64,000 nucleotides of DNA from Candidatus Sulfotelmatobacter sp. (lineage in GTDB: Bacteria > Acidobacteriota > Terriglobia > Terriglobales > Acidobacteriaceae). Positions 43,648 to 52,523 of the stretch are shown piece after piece. Below the pieces are notes generated by a model that was not told the DNA's origin, searched no databases, and was given only the letters and a program-made list of their open reading frames with translations. Made by a program: the position numbers and the translations under genes. Where the stretch lies: positions 744,001 to 808,000 of the forward strand of contig DASYBM010000004.1 of NCBI GenBank assembly GCA_036500765.1, written 5' to 3'. The number at the start of each line of letters is the position of its first letter. The first letter of the stretch is position 1.

Positions 43648-43685
43648 GAGAGTTCGCGAATGAGAGTTCGCGAATGAAAGTTCGA
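43648..43685. repeat. 14-bp tandem repeat
   Basis: GAGAGTTCGCGAAT occurs twice back to back (43648-43661 and 43662-43675), with a partial third copy. It lies just after the sigma-factor stop. Confidence 0.65.
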
Positions 43686-43852
43686 CGAGTCAGAAGAGTG
43701 AAAGTCAGTCGCGTAAACAGGCTACACGAGTAGAGTGATCTGGCGCAGACCGGACACAGCCGCATCCTTAGGTAGAGGCGTAACAAGCGAATAGGAATCA
43801 GCGTTACACTATTCAGCCAAAGGCTGGTTCGAAAAGGCTTGGGGAGAGCAGT

Positions 43853-44494
43853 ATGAATTGCGTTGAGTTGCAAGCGAGTCTGGCGGAGAGCGAAGACGCG
43901 CGTAGTGCGGACCAGCGGGCTCATCTGAAAACTTGCCCGGACTGCTCGTCTCTGGTCGCCGAGTTATATCTGATTGCTGCGACGGCTGTCGAACTACGCG
44001 GCGCTCAGGATCCTAGCCCTCGAGTGTGGAATTCTATTGAAATCGCATTGCGGCAGGAGGGACTGATTCGCCCTGCGCGGTCAAATCGCTCTCTGCTGCC
44101 TTCCTTGGGTAGCCGATGGACATGGGCGCAATGGATGGTTCCTGTGGCCGCGCTTTTGCTGGTCACTGTGGGCATCTACCTTCGGCAGCACTCCCCGATT
44201 CCCGAATTGAACGTACATGAATTGAAGAACGATCAGCCAATGGTCGCGCCCGTTTCCGATCTGGCGATTGCGGGCTTAAACGACGACGACCTTTTACAGG
44301 AAGTCGCTCAACTATCGCCCGACATCCAGGCACAATACACCGACAATCTCCGGCACGTGAACGAGTATATTCGCGACGCCAAAAGCGTCGTAGCCGACAA
44401 TCCCAACGACGACGAAGCTCGCCGCTCGCTGTTGGACGCATATCAGCAAAAGGCCATGCTTTTCGATCTGGCGATGGATCGGTCTTTGCCGTGA
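43853..44494 (+). CDS. Zinc-type anti-sigma factor, membrane anchored
   Basis: This 213-residue protein starts with a zf-HC2/ZAS-like domain (HLKTCPDCSSLVAELYLIA, the HxxxCxxC pattern). One transmembrane segment follows (WMVPVAALLLVTVGIYL), then a helical periplasmic part (VNEYIRDAKSVVADNPNDDE). It would hold the preceding ECF sigma factor at the membrane until a signal. GGGGAGAG before the ATG is a good ribosome-binding site. The pairing is by adjacency and family. Confidence 0.88.
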   Translation: MNCVELQASLAESEDARSADQRAHLKTCPDCSSLVAELYLIAATAVELRGAQDPSPRVWNSIEIALRQEGLIRPARSNRSLLPSLGSRWTWAQWMVPVAALLLVTVGIYLRQHSPIPELNVHELKNDQPMVAPVSDLAIAGLNDDDLLQEVAQLSPDIQAQYTDNLRHVNEYIRDAKSVVADNPNDDEARRSLLDAYQQKAMLFDLAMDRSLP

Positions 44495-44567
44495 CCCCAG
44501 GCTTCGCGATCTGCGAACCTGGCCGGCACGACTCTGGGCGGTGCGCAGATCGACTCGAGGGAGACTT

Positions 44568-45455
44568 ATGAGCGGGCGCATTATCGAAGTTGTAGCTGTC
44601 GCCGCGATGCTGGCCGGATCGCTGGCTTCCCAGACCCACATCACTCCGACGAACCCCGCTGCCACTCATAAGGATTATCGCTTCAATGTCCAGCCGATGG
44701 CCCGAGTCTCGGTCAACAATCCTTATGGCTCGATCTCGGTCAAGCCCTCGACCGGCAATGTGGTAGTGATCAGCGCTGCGCTCGCTTCCGATAAAGTCGA
44801 GGTCGACAACAACCTGGTCGGCAATCACGTGGATGTCCGGTCCCACCTGCTGCCGGGCGCAGATGCCCAGTCGGGACGTGTGGACTACGAAATCCAGGTA
44901 CCCGCCGACGCCGGCATTACGCTGCATTCCACCACCGGCCCGCTGCGCGCCGAAAGACTTCACGGGGATGTGACTCTGGAAGGCGCAGCCGCCACCGTCG
45001 AGATTCGCGACATCGTGGGCGGACATGTACACGTGAAAACCCTCAACGGCCCGGTTACCCTTACCAACGTGCAGGACGGCCACATCGAAATCGACTCTTT
45101 GAGTGGCGAGGTCACACTCAATGGCGTCACCGGCCCCCTGGTGCAGGTGATTTCGACCAGCGGCAACATCAATTACATTGGCGATTTCGGCGACGGCGGC
45201 GACTATCGCTTCACCAGCCACAGCGGCGATATCGAAGCCACCGTACCGGATTCCACCTCGGCCGACGTAAGCGCACGCTCCGTTCGCGGCGAGGTCCACG
45301 ATGACATTCCTCTCCAACCCAAGGCCCACACCTGGTTCGTCATTAAAGAGGGAAGTGCCTTCTGGGGTACCATCGGTCGAGCCGCTGTGTCATCGACCGT
45401 GGTGTTGCGCAGCTTCAATGGTAAAATCCACCTCAGAAAACGCACCGGAAAATAA
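44568..45455 (+). CDS. Exported DUF4097 beta-helix protein
   Basis: This 295-residue protein starts at 44568 behind GGGAG (the frame is open from 44541). A signal peptide (VVAVAAMLAGSLAS) leads to a repetitive beta structure with short strands (GSISVKPSTGNVVVISA, LHGDVTLEGAAATVEIRDI, LSGEVTLNGVTGPLVQVIS). This is the DUF4097 putative-adhesin pattern. It follows the anti-sigma gene by 73 bp and probably shares its transcript, so it may belong to the envelope-stress output. The function is unknown. Confidence 0.8.
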   Translation: MSGRIIEVVAVAAMLAGSLASQTHITPTNPAATHKDYRFNVQPMARVSVNNPYGSISVKPSTGNVVVISAALASDKVEVDNNLVGNHVDVRSHLLPGADAQSGRVDYEIQVPADAGITLHSTTGPLRAERLHGDVTLEGAAATVEIRDIVGGHVHVKTLNGPVTLTNVQDGHIEIDSLSGEVTLNGVTGPLVQVISTSGNINYIGDFGDGGDYRFTSHSGDIEATVPDSTSADVSARSVRGEVHDDIPLQPKAHTWFVIKEGSAFWGTIGRAAVSSTVVLRSFNGKIHLRKRTGK

Positions 45456-45520
45456 AACACCAGCTTCTAGCTTCTAGCCCAAACCACGGCGGCTGGCTTC
45501 TGGGAGCTAGCGGCTCACTC

Positions 45521-46174
45521 TTGAAGAAGCGTTTCGGCCAAACCGTGCCTGCGAAGCGACGGAAGAGTATTCAGCCGAAACGGCCGATTGCGCTGCCGGC
45601 CAGGGTTCCGGGGAATTCAGTTTTCCTGGTGGGCTTCATGGGGGCTGGGAAAAGCAGCATAGGCCGCGCCCTCGGGCAGCGGCTGAATTGGATCTTTGAG
45701 GATCTTGACGACCGCATCGAGACCTGCGAAGGGCGTACCGTGGCGGAGATTTTTCGGAGCTCCGGCGAGCCCGGGTTCCGGCAAGCGGAACACGCCGCGC
45801 TCCAGCAGGCGTTGCGGGAACTAGATGGCGGCGGCGCGAGAATCGTAGCCCTCGGTGGCGGGGCCTTTGCGCAGAAAGAAAATGCCGCGCTGCTGAAGGC
45901 CTCAGGCGTGCCCACTGTTTTTCTGGTGGCCCCGGTCGAGGAGTTATGGCGGCGCTGTTGCACCCAGGCGAGTGAACTTGCAGTTGAACGTCCGTTGCTC
46001 CGAAGTCTAGAGCAGTTTCAAGAACTCTACGAGACCCGTCGCAAAGACTACATGAAGGCTTCGGTGAAGGTTCAAACCGGGAATCGATCCGTGGACGCAA
46101 TCGTAGACGAGATCGCGGAGACGCTGGGCCTGAAAGCAATCGCGCTACGCACCGAAGAAGGAGAAGTCGAGTGA
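45521..46174 (+). CDS. aroK: Shikimate kinase
   Basis: This 217-residue protein has the Walker A motif FLVGFMGAGKSSIGRALG, the shikimate-binding EDLDDRIETCEGRTVAEIF with GEPGFRQAE, and IVALGGGAF. It phosphorylates shikimate in aromatic amino acid synthesis. The N-terminus is basic and 30 residues longer than usual (start TTG 45521, ribosome-binding site unclear; GTG 45545 is an alternative). The C-terminal extension after ETLGLKAI is also extra. The next gene overlaps its stop by four bases. Confidence 0.88.
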   Translation: MKKRFGQTVPAKRRKSIQPKRPIALPARVPGNSVFLVGFMGAGKSSIGRALGQRLNWIFEDLDDRIETCEGRTVAEIFRSSGEPGFRQAEHAALQQALRELDGGGARIVALGGGAFAQKENAALLKASGVPTVFLVAPVEELWRRCCTQASELAVERPLLRSLEQFQELYETRRKDYMKASVKVQTGNRSVDAIVDEIAETLGLKAIALRTEEGEVE

Positions 46175-46941
46175 AGCTTGACAATGCAGTGCGGCGCGCC
46201 GCAATCATCACATTGGCATTCACTGCCTTCGCCTCTGCACACGCGATTGGCAAGGCAGACAAAGATAAAAAGGATAAGGTCAAGGCGTCCGCCAATCAAA
46301 CCGTCGACTCCGGCTCGTTCGGCATATTCGTCAACGGCAAGCGCGTTGCCACCGAGAGTTTCAAAATCGAACAACAAAATGGCAGCAGCATTATCAAATC
46401 ACAACTTAAAGGAATGGACGCCGAAGATTCCTCGAGCCAGAAATCAGATCTGGAAATCACCTCCAGCGGCGAACTGCTCAGGTATGAGTGGAGCCAGTCG
46501 TCCGGAGGCTCCATAACCGTTTTTCCGGAGAACGATTTTCTAAAGGAGCGGATTTTCACTTCAGCTGCCGCCAAACCTGCGGAGCAGGCATTCCTATTGC
46601 CCGGCACCTCTCCCATCCTCGACAATAACTTTTTCATTCAACGCGAAGTGTTGGCCTGGAAATACCTCGCGATTGCCCCCTGCAAAGACGAGAGCGGCCA
46701 TCGCCATTGCGAACCCGCAGACTTCGGTACGCTTGTGCCCCAGGACCGCACTTCGATGAGCGTCCGCGTCGAACTCGTGGGAAAAGGAAAAGTCACAATC
46801 CGCGGCGCTGAGCGCGAACTGCTGCGCCTGAACCTCCATGGCGATCAGTTCGATTGGGCCCTGTGGGTAGACGAGAATGATCATTTCAAGCTGATGCGTG
46901 TGGCGATCCCTGCCGATAACACCGTAGTAGACCGGGACTAG
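46171..46941 (+). CDS. Exported protein, unknown
   Basis: This 256-residue protein starts with GTG overlapping the aroK stop, so it is likely coupled to it. It has an N-terminal signal (AAIITLAFTAFASAHAIG) and a lysine/aspartate-rich linker (KADKDKKDKVKA). A beta-rich body follows (GSFGIFVNGKRVATESFKIE, LEITSSGELLRYEWSQSSGG). There is a Cys pair in CKDESGHRHC. I do not recognise the family. The beta-rich body recalls exported lipid-handling barrels, but this is only a guess. Confidence 0.7.
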   Translation: MKLDNAVRRAAIITLAFTAFASAHAIGKADKDKKDKVKASANQTVDSGSFGIFVNGKRVATESFKIEQQNGSSIIKSQLKGMDAEDSSSQKSDLEITSSGELLRYEWSQSSGGSITVFPENDFLKERIFTSAAAKPAEQAFLLPGTSPILDNNFFIQREVLAWKYLAIAPCKDESGHRHCEPADFGTLVPQDRTSMSVRVELVGKGKVTIRGAERELLRLNLHGDQFDWALWVDENDHFKLMRVAIPADNTVVDRD

Positions 46942-46988
46942 CGCGGTGCCAGCCCGGCGGCGGAATCGAGATCGCCCTGGAACATTTA

Positions 46989-48077
46989 TTGCTGCTGACT
47001 GACTCACGTACGGCGCGGGCCATTGTCACGGTGCTGCTGTTCGCGCTGGGGCTGGGCTTCCTCTACGTAGCTCGCGACACTCTCATCGCCTTCCTGTTCG
47101 CGATCTTCTTCGCCTATCTGATGAGTCCACTGGTCGGCCGCCTGGAGACCGTGCTGCGCGGGCGTGACCGGGCCATCGCCGTGCTCTACGCTTTGCTCCT
47201 CGTCCTGGTGGTGCTGTTTTTCGTTGTCGTGGGTCCGAAGGTGACACGCGAAGGCGCACACTTGGGACAATCACTACCCACTCTGCTGGGCCAACTGAGT
47301 TCTGGTCAAATCGCCGAGCAACTCGGCAAAGAGCACGGCTGGAATCAAAAAAGCACCGAAATGGTGCAATCGTTCCTGGTGAGCCACAAGGATGAGATCA
47401 CGCAAATCGCGCAGCGTGTCGGATTGCGTGTAGCCGATGTCGCCAAGCAGGCGTGGCTGTTCTTAGTCGTACCGCTGTTGTCGATCTTCTTCCTGAGAGA
47501 TGGCCGCTCTTTCAGCGACTTCCTGCTCTCTACCATCAGCTCCCGCCCGCAGCGCGAGTTTCTGGAGAATGTGCTGAACGATCTCAACCGCATGCTGGCG
47601 CATTTCATCCGCGCTCAACTCACCCTGGCCGCGCTCACACTGGTCATGTACTCCGCCTTTCTTGGCATCATGCGCGTTCCCTATGCTCTCGTACTGGGCA
47701 CGATCGGCGGTGTGTTGGAGTTCGTTCCCGTGGTCGGTCCGCTGGCGGGAGCCCTCATCATTGTGGGCGTGGCGCTGCTGAACAGCTACCCCCACTGGCT
47801 CATCCTGATCATTTTTCTCGGCGCCTGGCGACTGGTGCAGGATTACGTCTCTTCCCCCCACATCATGGGCGAAAGCATGGAACTGCATCCCCTTGCCGCC
47901 ATCTTCGGCGTCATGGCCGGAGGTGAAGTCGCCGGCATCCTCGGCATTTATCTCTCGATTCCCGTGATGGCCAGCCTGCGCATCGTATTCCGCCGCTGGC
48001 GCCTGTACGCCGAAAAGAAAAAGTTCGGCCCGCTTACCGAGATTCCCTTCCGAAGCCAGGAAACTCACCGGCAGTAG
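46989..48077 (+). CDS. AI-2E family transporter (PerM/UPF0118-like)
   Basis: This 362-residue membrane protein has about eight transmembrane helices. The family layout is clear: an N-terminal pair of helices (FALGLGFLYVARDTLIAFLF), a large soluble loop (about residues 85-145), and a C-terminal bundle with ALVLGTIGGVLEFVPVVGPL and PHIMGESMELHPLAAIFGVM. Family members move small molecules or ions; the substrate here is unknown. It lies between the exported-protein gene and a TPR protein. Confidence 0.88.
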   Translation: MLLTDSRTARAIVTVLLFALGLGFLYVARDTLIAFLFAIFFAYLMSPLVGRLETVLRGRDRAIAVLYALLLVLVVLFFVVVGPKVTREGAHLGQSLPTLLGQLSSGQIAEQLGKEHGWNQKSTEMVQSFLVSHKDEITQIAQRVGLRVADVAKQAWLFLVVPLLSIFFLRDGRSFSDFLLSTISSRPQREFLENVLNDLNRMLAHFIRAQLTLAALTLVMYSAFLGIMRVPYALVLGTIGGVLEFVPVVGPLAGALIIVGVALLNSYPHWLILIIFLGAWRLVQDYVSSPHIMGESMELHPLAAIFGVMAGGEVAGILGIYLSIPVMASLRIVFRRWRLYAEKKKFGPLTEIPFRSQETHRQ

Positions 48078-48182
48078 TTGGAGGAAGGGACGCTCGCCCT
48101 CTGCGTTTGGTATCACCCTGAGATCATCGAACTCCTGAACCTCGCCTTTCGCCTCGTCACAAAATCGGCCCCGCGCTCCCCA

Positions 48183-48191
48183 TGCTATAGT
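48183..48191 (+). promoter_or_regulatory. Extended -10 promoter element next to start codon
   Basis: TGCTATAGT ends ten bases before the ATG at 48202. A transcript from it would begin about at 48197-48199, giving a near-leaderless mRNA for the following TPR gene. No good -35 box is seen. Confidence 0.35.
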
Positions 48192-48201
48192 GCGGTTTCC
48201 C

Positions 48202-48939
48202 ATGGGATCGTTCCTCTTCTTTGCGTTTTCTTGGTGGGCCATCGTGTTGCGCGTTGTGGCCATTGTCCACTTCATTCGGCGGCGGCCGGATTGGTTTTGG
48301 ATATGGGTCATCCTGTTTCACTGGGTGGGGGCGCTGGTTTACATCGTCGTAGAAGTGATTCCCGACGCGGGGTTGCTGCGATCGTCGTTTCAGGTTTTTC
48401 CGCGGCGAAGGAGGATTCAGGAGCTGGAGCGAACGATCCTCGATAATCCTTCGGCGGGAAATTACGAAGAGCTAGGGCAGTTATATCTCGACGACGGAAA
48501 CTACATCCGCGCCCGCGCCGCCTATGACAATGCGATTTCATCGCGGACAGACCACGCCGATCCGTTCTACCGCCGCGGCGTAGCGGAAATCGAACTGGGG
48601 GACTTCGCGGCCGCCGTGCCGGACCTGGAGCGGGCGATCAGGGCCGATCCGGATTACGACTTCCATCGCGGCAAGGGCCTGCTGGCTTGGGCCTACGCGC
48701 AGACTGACCAGCCTGAAAAGGCAGACGCCATGTTTCGCGAGGCCACGCGCATCTCGACGATTTCGGAAACTTACTACTACTACGCGTTATTCCTCCAGTC
48801 GCAAGGACGCGTCGCCGAAGCCCGCCAATGGTCGCAAAAGATTCTCGACAAGAAGCCAACCATGCCCGGATATCTGCGGCGGCGCGAGCGGCCGTGGTTC
48901 CGCAAGGCGAGTTCCCTGCTCTCACGGCTACCAGCCTAG
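48202..48939 (+). CDS. Membrane-anchored TPR protein (PLDc_N-like N-terminus)
   Basis: This 245-residue protein has two N-terminal helices (SFLFFAFSWWAIVLRVVAIV and WIWVILFHWVGALVYIVVE) resembling the PLDc_N membrane module. About four TPR units follow (NYEELGQLYLDDGNYIRARA, ADPFYRRGVAEIELGDFAAA, GLLAWAYAQTDQPEKADAMF, and one more). It may act as a membrane scaffold. The start is ATG 48202; a GTG at 48190 overlaps the promoter element. Confidence 0.78.
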   Translation: MGSFLFFAFSWWAIVLRVVAIVHFIRRRPDWFWIWVILFHWVGALVYIVVEVIPDAGLLRSSFQVFPRRRRIQELERTILDNPSAGNYEELGQLYLDDGNYIRARAAYDNAISSRTDHADPFYRRGVAEIELGDFAAAVPDLERAIRADPDYDFHRGKGLLAWAYAQTDQPEKADAMFREATRISTISETYYYYALFLQSQGRVAEARQWSQKILDKKPTMPGYLRRRERPWFRKASSLLSRLPA

Positions 48940-48965
48940 ACGGCGGAGGAAAGAGAACACGTGGC

Positions 48966-48985
48966 CCCGGGCGCATTCGCCCGGG
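48966..48985. repeat. REP-like hairpin
   Basis: CCCGGGCG, CATT, CGCCCGGG: a perfect 8-bp stem after the TPR gene. Confidence 0.6.
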
Positions 48986-49015
48986 CCGAGCATCGCGGAT
49001 TGGGCCTTGACCGCT

Positions 49016-49035
49016 GGCGGACGAATGCGTCCGCC
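49016..49035. repeat. REP-like hairpin
   Basis: GGCGGACG, AATG, CGTCCGCC: a perfect 8-bp stem, 30 bp from the previous one and in front of the HAD gene. Confidence 0.6.
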
Positions 49036-49054
49036 GCTATGTGTGCGACGTTGA

Positions 49055-49933
49055 ATGCTAAAATTAGTGGTGAAGTTTTCTCGACCTTCCATTCGGCTGC
49101 TGGCGACCGATATCGACGGCACGCTGCTCAATCCACAGTTTCAGGTTTCTGACGGCGATCTTACCGCGCTCCGGAGGGCGCACGCGGCCGGCATTGAGAT
49201 TGTGCTGGTGACCGGACGTCGGCATACGTTTGCCCTGCCGATCGCGCAGAAACTTGGGTTCAATTTATGGCTGATCAGTTCGAATGGCGCGGTCACGCGT
49301 TCGCTCAGCGGGGAGACGTTTCATCGCGAGATGATGCCGGCTGCGACCTGTCGGCGTCTGGTCGGAGCGATGCAAGAATTCCGGGGGCATACCGTTCTTA
49401 CTTTTGACAAAGAAACCAAGGGCGCGATTGTGCTCGAACACATGAACCAACTCGGCTTGAGCATTCGGCGGTGGCTCGAAAAGAATATGGAATACATCGA
49501 ATTCATCGTGCCCATTGAGGACGCGCTGGTAAGCGATCCGGTGCAGGCGATGTTTTGTGGATCAATGGAGCGGATGAGCGAGGCGCTGGCGGCGTTGCAG
49601 GCTACCGGGATGGAGGGTGGCGTCACGGTGCTGCGAACGGAGTATCCTGAGCGCGATTTGTCGATGATTGATGTGCTGGCTGCGGGTTGTTCGAAGGGAC
49701 ACGCGCTGGAGCGCTGGGCGGCCCATCGCGGCTATGGTCGCGAAGAGGTCATGGCCGTCGGTGACAACCACAATGACATTGAGATGCTTGAGTTTGCCGG
49801 GCATCCGGTTATCATGGGGAATGCCTGCGAGGAGTTGCGCAACCGCGGGTGGACGGTGACCCGCGGGAACGATGCGTGCGGGATTGCGGCGGCTGTGGAG
49901 TTGGCGTTGGGCGAGACTGCGGTCGTGGGTTAG
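49055..49933 (+). CDS. HAD-superfamily Cof-type phosphatase
   Basis: This 292-residue protein has the nucleophile motif LLATDIDGTLLNPQFQVSD, LVTGRRHTFALPIAQKLG and GAVTRSLSGETFHREMM in the cap region. The metal site is VMAVGDNHNDIEMLEFAGHP, the Cof/IIB signature. It would dephosphorylate a sugar phosphate or nucleotide; the substrate cannot be told. The stop is followed by a GTCG-rich repeat fragment and the lytic transglycosylase gene. Confidence 0.9.
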   Translation: MLKLVVKFSRPSIRLLATDIDGTLLNPQFQVSDGDLTALRRAHAAGIEIVLVTGRRHTFALPIAQKLGFNLWLISSNGAVTRSLSGETFHREMMPAATCRRLVGAMQEFRGHTVLTFDKETKGAIVLEHMNQLGLSIRRWLEKNMEYIEFIVPIEDALVSDPVQAMFCGSMERMSEALAALQATGMEGGVTVLRTEYPERDLSMIDVLAAGCSKGHALERWAAHRGYGREEVMAVGDNHNDIEMLEFAGHPVIMGNACEELRNRGWTVTRGNDACGIAAAVELALGETAVVG

Positions 49934-49970
49934 TCGTCGGGCGTCGCTCGTCGGTCGTTGGTCGATACGA

Positions 49971-50825
49971 ATGCAAGCTTTGACTTTATTTCGACGGTTT
50001 GCCCTCGTCGTCGCATTCGCGATGGCGGGGCTCCCCTGCTTTGCCGGAGAGGTTGCCGTGCTGCGGAATGGGTTTTCTATTCGGCACGAGCGGCGGGAGA
50101 TCGTGGGAGACGTGACGCGGCTGTATGTGACCGCCGATGGATCTAGTTTTGTCGATGTGCCTACGGTGGAGATTGAGCATTATGAAGGGGCGCCTGAAGG
50201 GACGGCGTCCGGCTCTCGGCTTCCCGCTTCCGGGTTAACATCGGCTTCAAGATCGGCTTCAACGTCTTCTTCACCCTTTGCGCGGACTCCACAAACTGGA
50301 ACCGCAGTACTGAATCTGGATGAAGTGGTGAACTCGGCGAGCGGCCGGTACCGGCTTGATCCAGACTTGGTGAACAGTGTGATCAAGGCGGAGAGCGGGT
50401 TCAACATACGCGCCGTATCGCCGAAGGGCGCACAGGGGCTGATGCAGTTGATGCCTGGGACGGCATCGAACATGGGTGTGCAGAACGCATTCGACCCAGA
50501 GGCGAATGTTGAAGGTGGAACGAAATATCTGCGGGAGTTGCTGGAGCGCTACAACTTCGACCTCGTGAAAGCGTTGGCGGCTTACAATGCGGGCCCCCAG
50601 AGAGTGGAACAGTTCGGGGGAGTGCCCCCGTATTATGAGACGCGGGTTTATGTCGCCAAGGTGGTCAGGGATTTCAATAAGAAGAAGGCGGCTCAGGGGA
50701 AGGTGGCGTTGGCCGCGAAGAAAGCGGCTGTAAAGACGACTGGCTCTCCTGTCGCGTCGGGCAAAGTGAAAAATTCCGGCGCGGTGACTTCGGCCAAGAC
50801 TGGCGCGGGGCCGCCTAGTGAATAG
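49971..50825 (+). CDS. Exported lytic transglycosylase (SLT domain)
   Basis: This 284-residue protein has a signal peptide (LVVAFAMAGLPCFAGE). A beta-rich N-terminal domain and a Ser/Pro-rich linker (SASRSASTSSSPFART) follow. The SLT domain carries VNSVIKAESGFNIRAVSPKG (catalytic E141), GLMQLMPGTA and AYNAGPQRVE. It cleaves the glycan strand of peptidoglycan with 1,6-anhydro bond formation. A basic Ala/Lys tail closes it. The ATG at 49971 is chosen over the longer frame at 49872, which overlaps the HAD gene. The NamZ fusion at 3407 could act on its products. Confidence 0.9.
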   Translation: MQALTLFRRFALVVAFAMAGLPCFAGEVAVLRNGFSIRHERREIVGDVTRLYVTADGSSFVDVPTVEIEHYEGAPEGTASGSRLPASGLTSASRSASTSSSPFARTPQTGTAVLNLDEVVNSASGRYRLDPDLVNSVIKAESGFNIRAVSPKGAQGLMQLMPGTASNMGVQNAFDPEANVEGGTKYLRELLERYNFDLVKALAAYNAGPQRVEQFGGVPPYYETRVYVAKVVRDFNKKKAAQGKVALAAKKAAVKTTGSPVASGKVKNSGAVTSAKTGAGPPSE

Positions 50826-50926
50826 TGGGGCTACGCAACAAGAACAAAAGCAAAGTCAAAAGCAACATCAAAAGCAGCCGGCTAGAGTGCCCGCTCCACA
50901 GAGGCTCAGGACAACATCAAAAGGCG

Positions 50927-50944
50927 GCGGACAGGAGTGTCCGC
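50927..50944. repeat. REP-like hairpin
   Basis: GCGGACA, GGAG, TGTCCGC: a perfect 7-bp stem in the 222-bp gap that also holds direct copies of ACATCAAAAG. Confidence 0.55.
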
Positions 50945-51047
50945 TTCATCTTGGTAAACCTTGTTTGACCCCTTAACTCCAGTCATTTACCTTGGGTGGT
51001 GCCGTTTCCCCTCGCATTGCTGGGCTGCGGCGCATAGTTCCCCCTTC

Positions 51048-52109
51048 ATGGATAAGAAGCGAATTCTGGCCAGCGTCGTAGTGTTTCTCATACTGGCCGT
51101 TCTCCTTTACCTGCAATACCGACACTGGCGGACCTTCGACTGGGGGACGTTCTGGAGCCAGACGCACCGCATCCGGAAGATACATGTCCTGCACGGTATA
51201 GCGCTGATCTATCTCGGCTACGGCTTGCGGGCGTGGCGCTGGAAGATTTTCTTGAAGCCGGTTCGGCCGAAGACGACGATTCTCTCCATGGTTTCGCCGA
51301 CGCTAGTGGGGTTCACGGGACTCGCCTTGCTGGGGCGAGCGGGAGAATTTATTCGTCCCTATCTGGTTGCCAGGCGGACAGATTTGCCCTTTTCCTCGCA
51401 ACTGGCGGTGTGGGGCGTGGAGCGCATTTTTGATCTGGGAGCATTCACGATCCTGATGATGCTGGCGATCTTTCTGCCCAGCGCGCTGCAATCCATCCCC
51501 CATCCCGAATACTACACACGTTTCAAAGAGGCAGGGTTTTTGCTGACCGCGCTGGTGACCGCAACAACCGTCGCGGCGGTTTTGATTCGGCGAAATGGCG
51601 AAAAGGCGGCTTTGTGGGTGGAACAAAGATTCTCCCATCTTTCTTCGGGCTTCGGACACAGATTGGGCCAAAAGGTGCGCGATTTCGGCACGGGATTGAA
51701 CACGATTGACGGCCCGCTCGCGCTCTTGTGGCTGACGCTGGTATCGGTCGGGATGTGGTACGTAATCGCCCTGGCCTACAAGGAAGTTACCCACTCGTAT
51801 GGGATCGACGCGTTGGAGATTCCGGTCGCGCAGCTTTTGATTCTGATGTTTGCCAGCATGCTGGGGTCGATGCTGCAACTGCCGGCGGTGGGCGGAGGGT
51901 CGCAGATGGCGACGATTGCGACCCTTTCAAGCGTGTTCGATGTGCCTCCGGAGATGGCGGCAAGTTGCGGCATTCTGCTCTGGCTGGTGACGTTTGCGGC
52001 CGTGGTGCCGGTGGGGCTGCTGCTCGCGCACCGGGAGCGACTGTCGCTGCGGAAGTTGTCGTTGGAGAGTCATCACGCGGAGGAGTCGCGAGATTCGCCG
52101 GGAGGTTGA
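51048..52109 (+). CDS. Lysylphosphatidylglycerol synthase TM-region (flippase-like) protein
   Basis: This 353-residue membrane protein begins MDKKRILASVVVFLILAVLL and shows about eight helices. Family markers are YLGYGLRAWRWKIFLKP, TGLALLGRAGEFIRPYLVAR and ERIFDLGAFTILMML. The late conserved QLPAVGGGSQMATIATLSSVF is also typical. This UPF0104 group resembles the flippase part of MprF without the synthase domain. It may move a lipid across the inner membrane. The frame is open from 50961, but the ATG at 51048 fits the family. Confidence 0.85.
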   Translation: MDKKRILASVVVFLILAVLLYLQYRHWRTFDWGTFWSQTHRIRKIHVLHGIALIYLGYGLRAWRWKIFLKPVRPKTTILSMVSPTLVGFTGLALLGRAGEFIRPYLVARRTDLPFSSQLAVWGVERIFDLGAFTILMMLAIFLPSALQSIPHPEYYTRFKEAGFLLTALVTATTVAAVLIRRNGEKAALWVEQRFSHLSSGFGHRLGQKVRDFGTGLNTIDGPLALLWLTLVSVGMWYVIALAYKEVTHSYGIDALEIPVAQLLILMFASMLGSMLQLPAVGGGSQMATIATLSSVFDVPPEMAASCGILLWLVTFAAVVPVGLLLAHRERLSLRKLSLESHHAEESRDSPGG

Positions 52110-52523
52110 GTCTTGACCCGTCAACTAGACCGCCGACGCGTTGATTGCAGCGAGAAGCCCCACTTCTCGCAAGAGACGCGAGAAATGGGCACCCGCTGGT
52201 TCGTCCAACACCTTCCAACAGCAGTATGAAAAACTCTGCATCTTGACAAGGCATTACGATAGGTCCACAATTGCGGCGCCTTGGAGTGGTATGTTTGGCG
52301 TGCCTTTAGAGCGTCGCCCCCCAAAGACGACGACGAAAGGTAGTGCGGAGAAGTTAAAAGAAAGCAGTCGGAAGTACGTTCCAGTGTAGCAAACGCAAGT
52401 TCCAATAAGTTTTTCGGCCCCGTAACTCAACTTAGAAAAGTGTTCCTCTGCCGAGGAAGTGCCGCGCGCTGCGCGGCTGAATTGGTGTGGGAACGTAACC
52501 CGTCCGAATCAAGGAGGAAGTCT
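52110..52523. other. 414-bp intergenic region with hairpin 52150-52170
   Basis: GCGAGAAG, five bases, CTTCTCGC is a perfect 8-bp hairpin soon after the flippase-like gene and may end its transcript, although there is no T run. The rest shows no convincing gene; an 82-codon frame at 52141-52389 overlaps the hairpin and lacks family features. Confidence 0.5.

Noticed and set aside
44163-45329. A 388-codon reverse frame across the anti-sigma and DUF4097 genes
   Set aside because: Composition is that of antisense of a beta-helix gene (Asp/Gly/Val/His-rich), with no domain. The forward genes have clear family motifs and ribosome-binding sites.
52141-52389. An 82-codon forward frame before the small exported protein
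   Set aside because: It overlaps a hairpin, has no ribosome-binding site and no recognisable sequence.
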